From: Rhodococcus sp. Leaf278
GTDB lineage: Bacteria > Actinomycetota > Actinomycetes > Mycobacteriales > Mycobacteriaceae
Length of the DNA stretch: 64,000 nucleotides
Reading direction: 5' to 3'
Assembly (NCBI RefSeq): GCF_001426085.1
Contig: NZ_LMRR01000006.1
Span: 104,630 to 168,629 of the forward strand
Below the pieces are notes generated by a model. It was not told the origin of the DNA and made no database searches. It saw only the letters and a program-made list of their open reading frames with translations. The position numbers and the translations under genes are program-made. Shown here piece by piece: positions 16,858 through 25,200 of this stretch (its first letter is position 1; each line of letters opens with the position of its first letter).

Positions 16858-17808
16858 TCAGGTGGAGGGTGCAGCGCGGGGGTGCAGAGGCACACTCTCG
16901 GCGAGAAATGCCAGTTGATCTCGGATCACCGAGGAGAACAGCGGCTCGGTGTAAGGATCGAAGTGACCCCCCACGTACGTACGGACGGTGGCTCTGCGAA
17001 CTTTCGCCGCAGCGCGCTGCGCGACCGCCGCCGGAGTGACCGAATCGTTCGACGCGATCTGCACGAGCGTGGGGCACTCGATCTCGGACATCGTCCGGCC
17101 GGGGGAGTACCGCCAGATCTTCAGAAGAATGCGTGCTGCAACGGTTTCGGGGTAATCGCCGTCGGTCAGACCGGACTCGCCGACCAATCGGTCACGCCCT
17201 GAAATTGCGTCGGGTGAGACCATCACCGCGCGTGTGCCGGGTAGTCCGACGCTGTCCACGTAGTAAGGCGATCGCCCCAGGACTGCACGAACGCTGTCCG
17301 TGATGGCGGCCGGTGCCAGTCGCAATGCCTGTCCGAACCCGGTGGCGCGAACGGCGGCGATGCCGTCGATGTGTGGTACCTGGGCGATGACCGCTGCGAA
17401 CCGAACACCGTTGCCCGCCAACGTGAGTACGTGGCCGCCTGCGAACGATGTACCCCAGCCGACGATCCTGTTCTCGTCGACACCGTCGAGAGAGCGGGCG
17501 AACTCGACTGCGTTCCGCCAATCGGAGAGCTGTTCTTGCACATCCAACAGCTGGCGAGGTTCGCCCTCGCTGTCCCCGAAAAAGCGGTAGTCGAAGACGC
17601 ACACCACATAACCGGCCGCGACGAAGCGCTCCGCATAGGCGTACAGGCGCATGGCTCGGGGGCTGCCGAATCCGTGTGCCATCACGATTGCCGGCAGAGT
17701 CGTGACAACGGGAGTCCGGGGACGAAAAACCGTGACCGCGCAACGAATTCCGTGCGAAGCGAACGATGTCTCGGTCCGGGTGAAGTCGGTGTGGTCGTCA
17801 GTGATCAT
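16858..17808 (-). CDS. alpha/beta hydrolase, dipeptidyl-peptidase / acetyl xylan esterase-like fold
   Basis: A 316-residue cytoplasmic hydrolase. It reads AIVMAHGFGSPRAMRLYAYAERF, then the DYRFFGDSEGEPRQ loop. The nucleophile elbow is GWGTSFAGGH (G-x-S-x-[AG]-G), the likely acid is in QIASNDSVTP, and the catalytic His is in YVGGHFDPYTEP. This HG-G-x-S arrangement is typical of a mycobacterial/rhodococcal hydrolase group with unknown esters as substrates. The ATG at 17808 follows AGAGGA. The SDR gene ends 43 bp upstream, so the two are likely co-transcribed and under the same TetR control. Confidence 0.85.
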   Translation of the reverse strand: MITDDHTDFTRTETSFASHGIRCAVTVFRPRTPVVTTLPAIVMAHGFGSPRAMRLYAYAERFVAAGYVVCVFDYRFFGDSEGEPRQLLDVQEQLSDWRNAVEFARSLDGVDENRIVGWGTSFAGGHVLTLAGNGVRFAAVIAQVPHIDGIAAVRATGFGQALRLAPAAITDSVRAVLGRSPYYVDSVGLPGTRAVMVSPDAISGRDRLVGESGLTDGDYPETVAARILLKIWRYSPGRTMSEIECPTLVQIASNDSVTPAAVAQRAAAKVRRATVRTYVGGHFDPYTEPLFSSVIRDQLAFLAESVPLHPRAAPST

Positions 17809-17851
17809 GCGCTTGTTCCTCTGGTCAGCAGCAAGACGTGCAGGTTCGACA

Positions 17852-18649
17852 TCAGTGTTTGAACGGATTGAAAGTCCTGCCGAGGTAGTACCCGATGCGC
17901 GTCGGGATCGGTTTGGACGCAACAGCGGTAATTTTGTTCACCATGCCTGGAACGCACACCGGGGTGCCGTTTTCGACTGCTCGCCATCCCTCCCTGACGA
18001 CATCCTCCGGGTTCTGCCACAGCAGTGAGGGGAGCTTGGAGGTCGCGGCATCCCTGGTTCCCATGACGTCGTGGAACTCGCTGTGGGTGAATCCCGGGCA
18101 CAACGCAGTGACGTGCACACCGTGCGGACGCAATTCCATGTCGAGTGCTTGCGAGACGTTGAGTACATAAGACTTGATGCCGGTGTAGAGCAGGCTCGCC
18201 GCGGGTGGAAGCAGCGCCGCCAGCGACGACAGATTGATGATCCGTCCGTAGCCGCGTTGCTTCATACCGGGAACGGTGAGGTGGGCTAGTTCTGTCACTG
18301 CCGTCACCATTACCTGTATCTCCGCGGCGAGTGTCTCGAACGGTACGTCTGCAAACGCCGAATTTCCGGACATCCCGGCGTTGTTGACCAGGATATCGAT
18401 GTCGACTCCCAGTGCATGGGTGCGTTCGATGATGGAACGTGGGGCGCGCGGATCGGCCAGGTCTGCGGCCACCACGTCGCAGTGCACGCCGTAGCGAGTG
18501 GTGAGTTCGGCGGCCAGCGCGGTCAGCCGATCCTCGCGGCGCGCCACGAGGACGAGGTTGTGCCCCTCGGCGGCGAGATGACGGGCGAATGCGGCACCGA
18601 TGCCTGCCGACGCGCCGGTGATCAGTGCTGTACGTCCGGTACTCGACAT
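17852..18649 (-). CDS. short-chain dehydrogenase/reductase
   Basis: A 265-residue classical SDR. The cofactor motif is TGASAGIG with an Arg-rich loop (LVARREDR) that favours NADP(H), then NNAG. The catalytic Ser-Tyr-Lys is INLSS with LLYTGIKSYV. The C-terminal extension ending FNPFKH is longer than usual and resembles SDRs acting on lipids or retinol-like alcohols. The ATG at 18649 (MSSTGRTALITG) is preceded by a purine-rich site. Two copies of TCTTGA-N7-TCAAGA lie between it and the divergent TetR gene, so repression by that TetR is very likely. Confidence 0.9.
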   Translation of the reverse strand: MSSTGRTALITGASAGIGAAFARHLAAEGHNLVLVARREDRLTALAAELTTRYGVHCDVVAADLADPRAPRSIIERTHALGVDIDILVNNAGMSGNSAFADVPFETLAAEIQVMVTAVTELAHLTVPGMKQRGYGRIINLSSLAALLPPAASLLYTGIKSYVLNVSQALDMELRPHGVHVTALCPGFTHSEFHDVMGTRDAATSKLPSLLWQNPEDVVREGWRAVENGTPVCVPGMVNKITAVASKPIPTRIGYYLGRTFNPFKH

Positions 18650-18664
18650 CTGCCAGGCTCCTTC

Positions 18665-18714
18665 TCTTGAACGGTCGTCAAGAACGGTAGCAGTGTCTTG
18701 ATGGTCGTTCAAGA
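18665..18714. promoter_or_regulatory. paired TetR operators between the SDR and TetR genes
   Basis: Two palindromes of the form TCTTGA-N7-TCAAGA lie at 18665-18683 and 18696-18714. Their centres are 31 bp apart, about three helical turns, so two dimers would sit on the same face of the DNA. The first is 16 bp before the SDR ATG and the second 13 bp before the TetR ATG, so binding should repress both genes. Confidence 0.8.
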
Positions 18715-18727
18715 TAAACTCTCGAGC

Positions 18728-19294
18728 ATGCCCAGAAATCGTGGACTACATGACCGGGAGAGCAAGCGAGACGACATCGTCGCTGCCGCCCGCGCCATGT
18801 TCGTGTCCGACGGCTTCGATCGCGCATCGATCAGTCGACTGGCGAAAGCTGCCGGTATCACTCCGAACACGGTGTACTGGTATTTCGACGACAAAGACGA
18901 GATTCTGGTCGCAGTTCTCGAAGCCATCGCCGCCGACGATGCGGCGGATTACCTGAACGTCGCGGATCACTCACTCGCGGATCGTCTGGTCTGGCTGGTG
19001 GAGCGGCTGCAGAAAGCAGGACCGCTGGTCTCGACGGTGCACGACCGTGTCGCCAAGTCGACAGCAATCGAGAACTGGCACAACGGTTTCCATTTTTTTG
19101 CCGAGTCGTTGTTCGCCGCCGATATCCAGAAATCGGGCCTGTCCGGTGCCGAGGCCGATGCCATGCTGCGCATCGGAACGTTCGTCGTGGAGGGGTTGTT
19201 GACCCACGCTCCATCACCCGAGGTCGTGCGATCAGTGATCGATCGATTGGTTGCGGCAATACCTCCGATGCCGTCCGTCGACACCGCTGAATAG
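18728..19294 (+). CDS. TetR-family regulator of the divergent SDR operon
   Basis: A 188-residue regulator. The helix-turn-helix (about 12-60) reads KRDDIVAAARAMFVSDGF, then SISRLAKAAGITPNTVYWYFDDKDEILVAV. The ligand domain is unlike common TetR_C families. The ATG at 18728 (MPRNRGLHD) follows CTCGAGC closely; an ATG 30 bp earlier would sit inside the second operator. Two operators of identical form flank the promoters of this gene and of the SDR gene, indicating autoregulation and SDR repression. A very strong bidirectional hairpin follows its stop. Confidence 0.9.
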   Translation: MPRNRGLHDRESKRDDIVAAARAMFVSDGFDRASISRLAKAAGITPNTVYWYFDDKDEILVAVLEAIAADDAADYLNVADHSLADRLVWLVERLQKAGPLVSTVHDRVAKSTAIENWHNGFHFFAESLFAADIQKSGLSGAEADAMLRIGTFVVEGLLTHAPSPEVVRSVIDRLVAAIPPMPSVDTAE

Positions 19295-19299
19295 CCTGT

Positions 19300-19340
19300 T
19301 TCGTCACCGATGGCAGTCCTGCAGTGCCATCGGTGACGAA
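19300..19340. terminator. bidirectional terminator hairpin
   Basis: A 16-bp perfect stem (TTCGTCACCGATGGCA, 19300-19315, with its complement at 19325-19340) around a 9-nt loop. It sits between the convergent TetR and monooxygenase stops and should end transcription from both sides. Confidence 0.85.
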
Positions 19341-19352
19341 GTTCGTACTCGG

Positions 19353-21095
19353 TCAGGCCGTGAGCAAGGATTTGACCGCGAGCAAGTCGACCTGACGAAT
19401 GACCGGCGGCTCCGCGAGAAGCTCCTGTTGCCGTTCACGAAGCGATTTCACGATGGTTCCGTGGATGTGATCCTGGCGTCCGTCTTCGTCGGGGAAGGTG
19501 TCGTAGATCGCAAATCGATTGTCGCCCAGCTTGATCGCGTACCACGTTGTCGTTCCGGGCTCGTCGACCGCGTGGGCGTGCATTTCGGTCAGCCAGGTTT
19601 CGAGAGCATCGACGGTATCGGGCTTAGCCGTGAGGGTGACCAGGAGGCCGACGTTGCGAGGTGCCACGCGAATCGTCGTGGGTGGGGCCTGCTTGGGGGC
19701 AGTCTTCGTCGCCGGGCGGAAAGACGCACCGGGGTGGTCGTCCCGAAGCCGCGGTTGCCCGAGCACCAGTTCACGGAGGGAGGTGGCCTCGGTTCGGTTG
19801 GTGTCGGGAATCAATCCACGACGGCGGAGCTCGGGGGTGATCAATTCACCGAAGTCTCGGAACGTCTCGAAGTTGGTGACGCGAGCGATGTTGAAGCCGT
19901 CCACATCTGCCACCTCCATCCACTCCTCGAAGTGGTCGACGATCGTCTTCGGCGATCCGACGATGCTCGCGCTCATGCCGCCGACGCACAGCCATTCCGC
20001 CAATTTCCGCGGAGTCCATACCAATTCGCTGTCGACCCGAGTGAGCATGTCGCTGAACGCGCGGATGCCGTCGCCCCGGAACTGATCCAACGGCTTGTCG
20101 GGGTCGGCTCCCGAGAGATCCACACCGGTCCAGCCGCCCCACAGTGCCAGCGCGGCGTCGACCTGAGCGTGCTTCTGAACCTGCAGCAGCTTTTCGTGAG
20201 CGAGTTCGTCGGTCTCGGCAACGATGGGCGTGAGCATCATGATGATCTTCAGGCTTCGCGGATCACGCCCCTGTTCGGCTGCGAGCATCCGGTACTGATC
20301 GACGATGGGCCGCACATCGTGCGGGTTGACTCCCACCAGGAACACCGCTTCTGCGTGCTTCGCGGCGAACTTGCGGCCTCGAGCCGACGCTCCTGCTTGG
20401 AACAGAAACGGTGTGCGCTGCGGCGACGGCTCACCGAGGTGAGCGCCCGGGACCGTGAAGTACTTGCCGGCGTGGTTGATGTCGTGCACTTTCGACGGCT
20501 CGGTGTAGACGCCACGCTCGCGGTCGCGTACCACGGCGTCCTCGTCCCACGAGCCCTCCCACAGCTTGTAGCAGACCTCCATGAACTCGTCTGCGATCTC
20601 GTAGCGCTCGTCGTGCGAAATCTGCTGTGTGAGGCCGAGATTGACCGCCGCGCTCTGCTGGTAGGACGTGACAACGTTCCACGCCACGCGCCCCTTGGTG
20701 AGGTGATCGAGGGTCGTCATCGTCTTGGCGAACTTGTAGGGCAATTCGTAGGTGGACGAGACCGTCGCCCCGTAGCTCAGCGTTTTCGTGGCTGCGGCCA
20801 TGGCGGAGATCGTCAACAGTGGATCGGCGACCGGAGCTTGTGCGGCAGTGCGCAACGCAGCATCGCGGTTGCCGCCGTACACGTCGTAGAAGCCCAGTAC
20901 GTCGGCAAGGAAAAGAATGTCGAATCCAGCGGCTTCCAGGGTCTGCGCCAGTTCCACCCAGTACTCGATATCGGTGTATCGGTGGGTCTGATCATCGGCG
21001 TCGGTCCACATACCTGGGTTTTGGTGTACCACGCACGCCATGTCGAAAGCGCTCAGAACGAGCTGCTTGCGTGCGGTGTCCGGCCCTGCGTTCAT
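19353..21095 (-). CDS. NtaA/SnaA/DszA-type FMN monooxygenase fused to a C-terminal ABM domain
   Basis: A 580-residue fusion. Residues ~10-440 form a flavin-dependent monooxygenase of the luciferase superfamily, NtaA/SnaA/DszA branch: LSAFDMACVVHQNPGMW, FLADVLGFYDVY, GATVSSTYELPYKFAKTMTTLDHLT, GRVAWNVVTS, LFQAGASARGRKFAAKHAEAVF. After a Pro/Thr-rich linker, residues ~482-575 form an antibiotic-biosynthesis-monooxygenase-like ferredoxin fold (GLLVTLTAKPDTVDALETWL, TTTWYAIKLGDNRFAIYDTFPDE). Such oxygenases use reduced FMN from a separate reductase to oxidise aminocarboxylates or sulfur heterocycles; the substrate is not known here. A free ABM protein is encoded 61 bp upstream. Confidence 0.9.
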   Translation of the reverse strand: MNAGPDTARKQLVLSAFDMACVVHQNPGMWTDADDQTHRYTDIEYWVELAQTLEAAGFDILFLADVLGFYDVYGGNRDAALRTAAQAPVADPLLTISAMAAATKTLSYGATVSSTYELPYKFAKTMTTLDHLTKGRVAWNVVTSYQQSAAVNLGLTQQISHDERYEIADEFMEVCYKLWEGSWDEDAVVRDRERGVYTEPSKVHDINHAGKYFTVPGAHLGEPSPQRTPFLFQAGASARGRKFAAKHAEAVFLVGVNPHDVRPIVDQYRMLAAEQGRDPRSLKIIMMLTPIVAETDELAHEKLLQVQKHAQVDAALALWGGWTGVDLSGADPDKPLDQFRGDGIRAFSDMLTRVDSELVWTPRKLAEWLCVGGMSASIVGSPKTIVDHFEEWMEVADVDGFNIARVTNFETFRDFGELITPELRRRGLIPDTNRTEATSLRELVLGQPRLRDDHPGASFRPATKTAPKQAPPTTIRVAPRNVGLLVTLTAKPDTVDALETWLTEMHAHAVDEPGTTTWYAIKLGDNRFAIYDTFPDEDGRQDHIHGTIVKSLRERQQELLAEPPVIRQVDLLAVKSLLTA

Positions 21096-21156
21096 GTCTG
21101 GCTCTTTCGATCGGTGTGTCGGGTACGAGGTCGAGCTGCGGGATTCGCAGGCAGCT

Positions 21157-21444
21157 TCAGACTTTGGCTGCGATGACGTCGAACGGCTGCACCGACGGCG
21201 TGCGGTCCAGTAGGTCCTCCGACAGTCGCGTCAGGACCGGATGGGTATCGGTGGCCGATCTGTCCGAATACTCGGAGGAGTCGAAGATTCCGAACTCGGT
21301 GTTGGTGATTCGGTACGCGTACCATGTGGCGGTCTTCGGATCGCGAGCCACGGCCCCCAGGGCTTCGCCGAGAATGGCAGCGACCTCGTCCTGCCTTCCC
21401 TCTTTCGCGACGAGGTGAATCAGTGTTCCGTTGTTGAGCGCCAT
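21157..21444 (-). CDS. small ABM-domain (putative quinol monooxygenase) protein
   Basis: A 95-residue single ferredoxin-like domain. It has the same segment order as the C-terminal domain of the downstream monooxygenase: a leading strand (TLIHLVAKEGRQDEVAAIL), then DPKTATWYAYRITNTEFGIFDSSEY. ABM proteins are dimers that oxidise quinols or polyketides without cofactor, or degrade heme, but many are of unknown role. The shared TWYA-x-(K/R)-x-x-(D/N)-x-x-F-(A/G)-I-(Y/F)-D pattern suggests the fused domain and this protein came from one ancestor. It leads the two-gene operon; a palindrome lies about 105 bp upstream. Confidence 0.85.
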   Translation of the reverse strand: MALNNGTLIHLVAKEGRQDEVAAILGEALGAVARDPKTATWYAYRITNTEFGIFDSSEYSDRSATDTHPVLTRLSEDLLDRTPSVQPFDVIAAKV

Positions 21445-21548
21445 ACGACGGGAGAGTCCTCACTGTCGGGTAGACCTGGAGTCCACCACATCGATTCGAG
21501 CAGAGCATCAACCCCGAAGCTAACCCGTCCGCATCGTGATAGCGACGG

Positions 21549-21569
21549 TTCGAATCACGCTGATTCGAA
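21549..21569. promoter_or_regulatory. TTCGAATC-N5-GATTCGAA palindrome between divergent operons
   Basis: Perfect 8-bp arms at 21549-21556 and 21562-21569 surround ACGCT. A further GATTCGA half-site lies at 21493-21499. The pair falls between the ABM/monooxygenase operon and the response regulator gene, 58-78 bp before the latter. It is a good operator candidate for either unit; the response regulator is the nearest DNA-binding protein. Confidence 0.55.
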
Positions 21570-21626
21570 GCCTGGCCACCGGGCAGCGAGCGTGCGAAAG
21601 CAGGTGGTGGCTTAATCTCGAGGGCG

Positions 21627-22286
21627 ATGCGCATTGCTGTGGTGGAGGACGACGACGGAGTCGGCGACGCGTTGGTGGACGCGTTGACCGAGGTGGGGCA
21701 CGCCCCTGTCCGCATGCGCCGCGGTGCCGACGTGCTCCTGGGTTATCACCGGATGGATATAGTGCTCCTGGATCTCGGGCTACCGGACATGGACGGCCTG
21801 GACGTCCTTCGTAAGCTGAGAACCCTGACCTCGATTCCGGTTGTGGTACTCACCGCGCGCGATGACGAGCGGTCGGTGGTGCGTGCTCTGCGCACCGGTG
21901 CCGACGATTACGTCGTCAAGCCGGCTCGTTTGGGGGAGTTGCATGCGAGGCTCGAGGTGGCGGCGCGGCGTCGGAGTACCACGAGCGACGTCGGCGCAGA
22001 CAGGCTTATTCTCGGCGACATCGTCGTCGACCTGGTCGGTCGAGAGGTCGACGTCGACGGACGAGACATCGCGCTGACCACGAAGGAATTCGATCTGCTG
22101 GCGCATCTGGTGACTCGACGCGGCGAAGCGGTCAGCCGGGAGCAGTTGATGGACTCCATCTGGGGTGATGCGTACGTTGCGATTTCGCGGACGCTCGATG
22201 TGCACATGACGGCGTTGCGCTCGAAGCTCGATCGGCCCGGCACCATCGTCACCATTCGCGGCTTCGGCTACCGCTGGGACGGCTGA
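21627..22286 (+). CDS. OmpR-family response regulator (TctD-like)
   Basis: A 219-residue regulator. The receiver domain (1-115) has the acidic pocket E7/D8/D9, phosphoacceptor Asp49 in IVLLDLGLPDMDG, and Lys98 in YVVKPARLGEL. The C-terminal winged helix (about 130-218) includes LTTKEFDLLAHLVTRRGEAVSREQLMDSIWG and IVTIRGFGYRWDG. It is the first gene of a run with the sensor kinase (1-base gap), an MHS transporter and a TAXI binding protein, the arrangement seen around tricarboxylate and C4-acid uptake systems. Likely activator of the transporter genes. Confidence 0.92.
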   Translation: MRIAVVEDDDGVGDALVDALTEVGHAPVRMRRGADVLLGYHRMDIVLLDLGLPDMDGLDVLRKLRTLTSIPVVVLTARDDERSVVRALRTGADDYVVKPARLGELHARLEVAARRRSTTSDVGADRLILGDIVVDLVGREVDVDGRDIALTTKEFDLLAHLVTRRGEAVSREQLMDSIWGDAYVAISRTLDVHMTALRSKLDRPGTIVTIRGFGYRWDG

Positions 22287-22287
22287 C

Positions 22288-23688
22288 GTGCGACTGCGTG
22301 TACTGATGGTGCTGATGATCTATTCGACCGTCGTCGTGCTGGCGTTGGCGGTCCCCTTGGCCCTGCTGGTGGGCAGGGAGCGGACCCAGCGATTCGCCGA
22401 GAACAGGACAGCGGCGGCAACGTTTTTCGCAGATCTGGGGTCGCGCGAGGACCGGTCCGGGATCCCTCGCCTTCAGGAATCTGTTCAGCGTTACAGCACT
22501 CTGTACGGCGAGGGAATCGCCGTCGTCGATCGCAACGGGCAGGCGCGTGCGCTTTCCGGCCTGGATTTCGAACGTGCCGACGTGCAGGAGGCAATCGCAG
22601 GAGCATTGCGAAACCAACGGGGTGAGATGCCGTCGAGTCTGGTGCCGTGGTCGCAGCCGACGGCGTTGATCGCCGCACCGGTCGGCGGCGGAACCCAGGT
22701 GGACGGCGCGGTGGTCCTCGAGGCGTCGACTGCCTCGGCACGTCGGGATGTCGGTACTGCCTGGATGGTGATCGCCGGCGGAGCTCTCCTGATTCTCGCA
22801 ACGGTGGCGGTGATCGCTGTTGCGTTGTCACGCTGGGTCGTTCGGCCCCTGACTGCATTGTCCTCGCGCGTTCATTCGTTCGGCGGCAAGTTCCACGATC
22901 GGCTACCGGTCGACGAGGCACCGACGACGAAGCCGGCCGCTTACGACGGGCCACCGGAGGTTCGCGAGCTGTCCCGGGCGTTCGACGCCATGGCCGACGA
23001 TGTGGAGGCAGCCACCGCGGCGCAGCGCAGATTGGTTGCAGATACTGCTCACTCGCTCCGTAACCCGTTGGCTGCGTTGAGGATACGATTGGATGTGCTC
23101 GGGATGCGTGTGCCCGATTCGGCAGCCGAATCGCACCGTCGGACCACCCTGGAGGTCGACCGACTCAGTGCCGTCGTCGAAGACCTGCTCGCTCTCGCGG
23201 CCGCCGAAGCGCCGTCCGGCACGCGATCGAGAGGGTGCGATCCGAGCGCTGTCATTGTTGATCGAGCGGAGTTCTGGTCGAGTGCAGTGGTACTGGCGGG
23301 CATGACTGTCCACGTCTCGTCGAAGGAGTGCGAGGACGACTGCCGAGTGACGATGTCCGAGGACGACCTGACTCGGATCTTCGATGCCCTACTGAGCAAC
23401 GCAACCAAGTACGCGGGTGCCGGTTCGAATGTCGAGATGGGCTGTCGAACATCGAACACCGACATCGCGGTGTGGGTGTCCGATACCGGGCCCGGCGTTC
23501 CCGACGACGAGCTGCCGAAAGTCGTCGATCGATTCTTTCGGGCGTCGACTGCGCACGGCGACGGAACCGGCCTCGGTCTGTCCATCGTTCATGCGCTCAC
23601 CGACCGGGCGGGCGGATCCCTCCGGGTCGTGTCTCGTCGTCCGTCGGGACTGCATGTCGAGATTCGGCTACCGAGGGCCGTTTCCTAA
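22288..23688 (+). CDS. sensor histidine kinase
   Basis: A 466-residue kinase. A first membrane helix (about 5-28), an extracytoplasmic sensor region (about 30-155), a second helix (about 158-181) and a HAMP linker lead to the dimerisation helix with His255 in DTAHSLRNPLAALRIRL. The motif is H-S-L-R-N-P rather than H-E-L-R-T-P, a pattern frequent in actinobacteria. ATPase boxes are complete: LLSNATKYA, VSDTGPGVPDDEL, GDGTGLGLSIV. The start is GTG one base after the response regulator stop. The small periplasmic region suggests it may sense through the TAXI protein encoded in the same run. Confidence 0.92.
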   Translation: MRLRVLMVLMIYSTVVVLALAVPLALLVGRERTQRFAENRTAAATFFADLGSREDRSGIPRLQESVQRYSTLYGEGIAVVDRNGQARALSGLDFERADVQEAIAGALRNQRGEMPSSLVPWSQPTALIAAPVGGGTQVDGAVVLEASTASARRDVGTAWMVIAGGALLILATVAVIAVALSRWVVRPLTALSSRVHSFGGKFHDRLPVDEAPTTKPAAYDGPPEVRELSRAFDAMADDVEAATAAQRRLVADTAHSLRNPLAALRIRLDVLGMRVPDSAAESHRRTTLEVDRLSAVVEDLLALAAAEAPSGTRSRGCDPSAVIVDRAEFWSSAVVLAGMTVHVSSKECEDDCRVTMSEDDLTRIFDALLSNATKYAGAGSNVEMGCRTSNTDIAVWVSDTGPGVPDDELPKVVDRFFRASTAHGDGTGLGLSIVHALTDRAGGSLRVVSRRPSGLHVEIRLPRAVS

Positions 23689-23810
23689 GGGAGTGTTAGG
23701 AATCGCGAAACAGCTTGGTTCTGGCTGTGCTGGGGGTCACAGTGGAGGGACTCGGTTGCCGAAGCGAGTTCGGTGACCCACCCGACAACTATCCGTGGAA
23801 GGACCTGCCC

Positions 23811-25199
23811 ATGGCCAACGAGGCCACCTCGACCGCTGGTTCATCTCGTCCGACACCGCCGGTCTCGTCTCCCGCCGCCACCCGTCGCGCCGTCTACAAC
23901 ACATTGCGTGGGTCGTCGGGCAACCTCGTCGAGTGGTACGACGTGTACGTCTACACCGTCTTCGCGACGTATTTCGAGAATCAATTCTTCGACTCGGCAG
24001 ACAAGAACTCGACGATCTACGTCTACGGCATCTTCGCTGTCACCTTCCTGATGCGTCCGGTCGGTTCGTGGTTCTTCGGACGCTACGCAGACCGCAGAGG
24101 CCGTCGTGCAGCGTTGACGTTCAGTGTCTCGCTGATGGCGGCATGCTCGATGGTCATCGCGTTCACCCCCGGCCGGGAGAGCATCGGCGTGTGGGCCGCC
24201 GTCATTCTGATCCTGTGCCGTCTGGTGCAGGGCTTCGCCACCGGTGGTGAGTACGGAGCGTCGGCCACCTACATGTCCGAGGCGGCCACCCGTGAGCGTC
24301 GCGGCTTCTTCTCCTCGTTCCAATACGTCACGCTGATCGGCGGACACGTTCTGGCGCAGGTGACGCTGCTGTTGATGCAGGTCTTCTTCGAGCGGGAGCA
24401 GATCGAGGACTTCGGTTGGCGGATCGCGTTCTTCATCGGCGGCGTCGCCGCCGTGGTCGTCTTCTGGCTGCGCCGCAGTATGGACGAGTCGCTCACCAAG
24501 GATCAGCTCGAGGCCGTTCGTAGCGGAGCCGATCAATCTTCGGGATCCATGAGAGAACTGGTCACCAAGCACTGGCGCGCCCTGCTGATCTGCTTCATGG
24601 TGACCGCCGGCGGCACCATCGCGTTCTACACCTACAGCGTCAACGCACCCTCGATGATCAAGGCTGCGTACGAGGACCGCGGAATGACCGGAACATGGAT
24701 CAACCTGTTCGGGCTGGTCTTCCTCATGCTGCTGCAGCCCATCGGCGGGTTGATCAGCGACAAGGTCGGTCGCAAGCCACTGCTCGTCTTCTTCGGCGTC
24801 GGCGGGGTGCTGTACACCTACGTGCTCATCACCTACCTGCCGTCGGCGACGTCGGTGGTGCAGTCGCTGGCGCTGGTCTGCGTCGGCTACGTCATTCTCA
24901 CCGGCTACACCTCGATCAATGCGATCGTCAAAGCCGAGCTGTTCCCCTCTCACATCCGTGCTCTCGGGGTCGGTTTGGGATACGCACTCGCGAACTCTGC
25001 CTTCGGCGGTACCGCTCCGCTGATCTATCAAGCCGCGAAGAACGGTGGGCACGTCGGCTGGTTCATCCTCTACGTGACGATCGTCATCGCCATCTCGCTC
25101 TTGGTGTACATCTTCGTGCTGCGGAACAAGACCGAGACCGTGCTCGACCGCGAACAGGGGCGCGCATTCGAGCGACCTGTGGCGTCTTACAGTAAGTGA
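23811..25199 (+). CDS. MHS-family (metabolite:H+ symporter) MFS transporter
   Basis: A 462-residue twelve-helix transporter of the MHS branch (alpha-ketoglutarate, citrate, proline/betaine, shikimate uptake). Typical segments are GNLVEWYDVYVYTVFATYF in helix 1, GSWFFGRYADRRGRRAAL between helices 2 and 3, GFATGGEYGASATYMSEAA, and the second-half ISDKVGRKPLL and KAELFPSHIRALGVG. These proteins import organic acids with protons. The ATG at 23811 follows GGAAGGA. It is 122 bp after the kinase stop and one base before the TAXI gene, so it is translationally coupled with the latter. Confidence 0.92.
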   Translation: MANEATSTAGSSRPTPPVSSPAATRRAVYNTLRGSSGNLVEWYDVYVYTVFATYFENQFFDSADKNSTIYVYGIFAVTFLMRPVGSWFFGRYADRRGRRAALTFSVSLMAACSMVIAFTPGRESIGVWAAVILILCRLVQGFATGGEYGASATYMSEAATRERRGFFSSFQYVTLIGGHVLAQVTLLLMQVFFEREQIEDFGWRIAFFIGGVAAVVVFWLRRSMDESLTKDQLEAVRSGADQSSGSMRELVTKHWRALLICFMVTAGGTIAFYTYSVNAPSMIKAAYEDRGMTGTWINLFGLVFLMLLQPIGGLISDKVGRKPLLVFFGVGGVLYTYVLITYLPSATSVVQSLALVCVGYVILTGYTSINAIVKAELFPSHIRALGVGLGYALANSAFGGTAPLIYQAAKNGGHVGWFILYVTIVIAISLLVYIFVLRNKTETVLDREQGRAFERPVASYSK

Positions 25200-25200
25200 C

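Noticed and set aside
19251..21176. A 641-codon frame on the plus strand.
   Set aside because: It is the antisense shadow of the NtaA/DszA-ABM fusion; no family features, no ribosome site.
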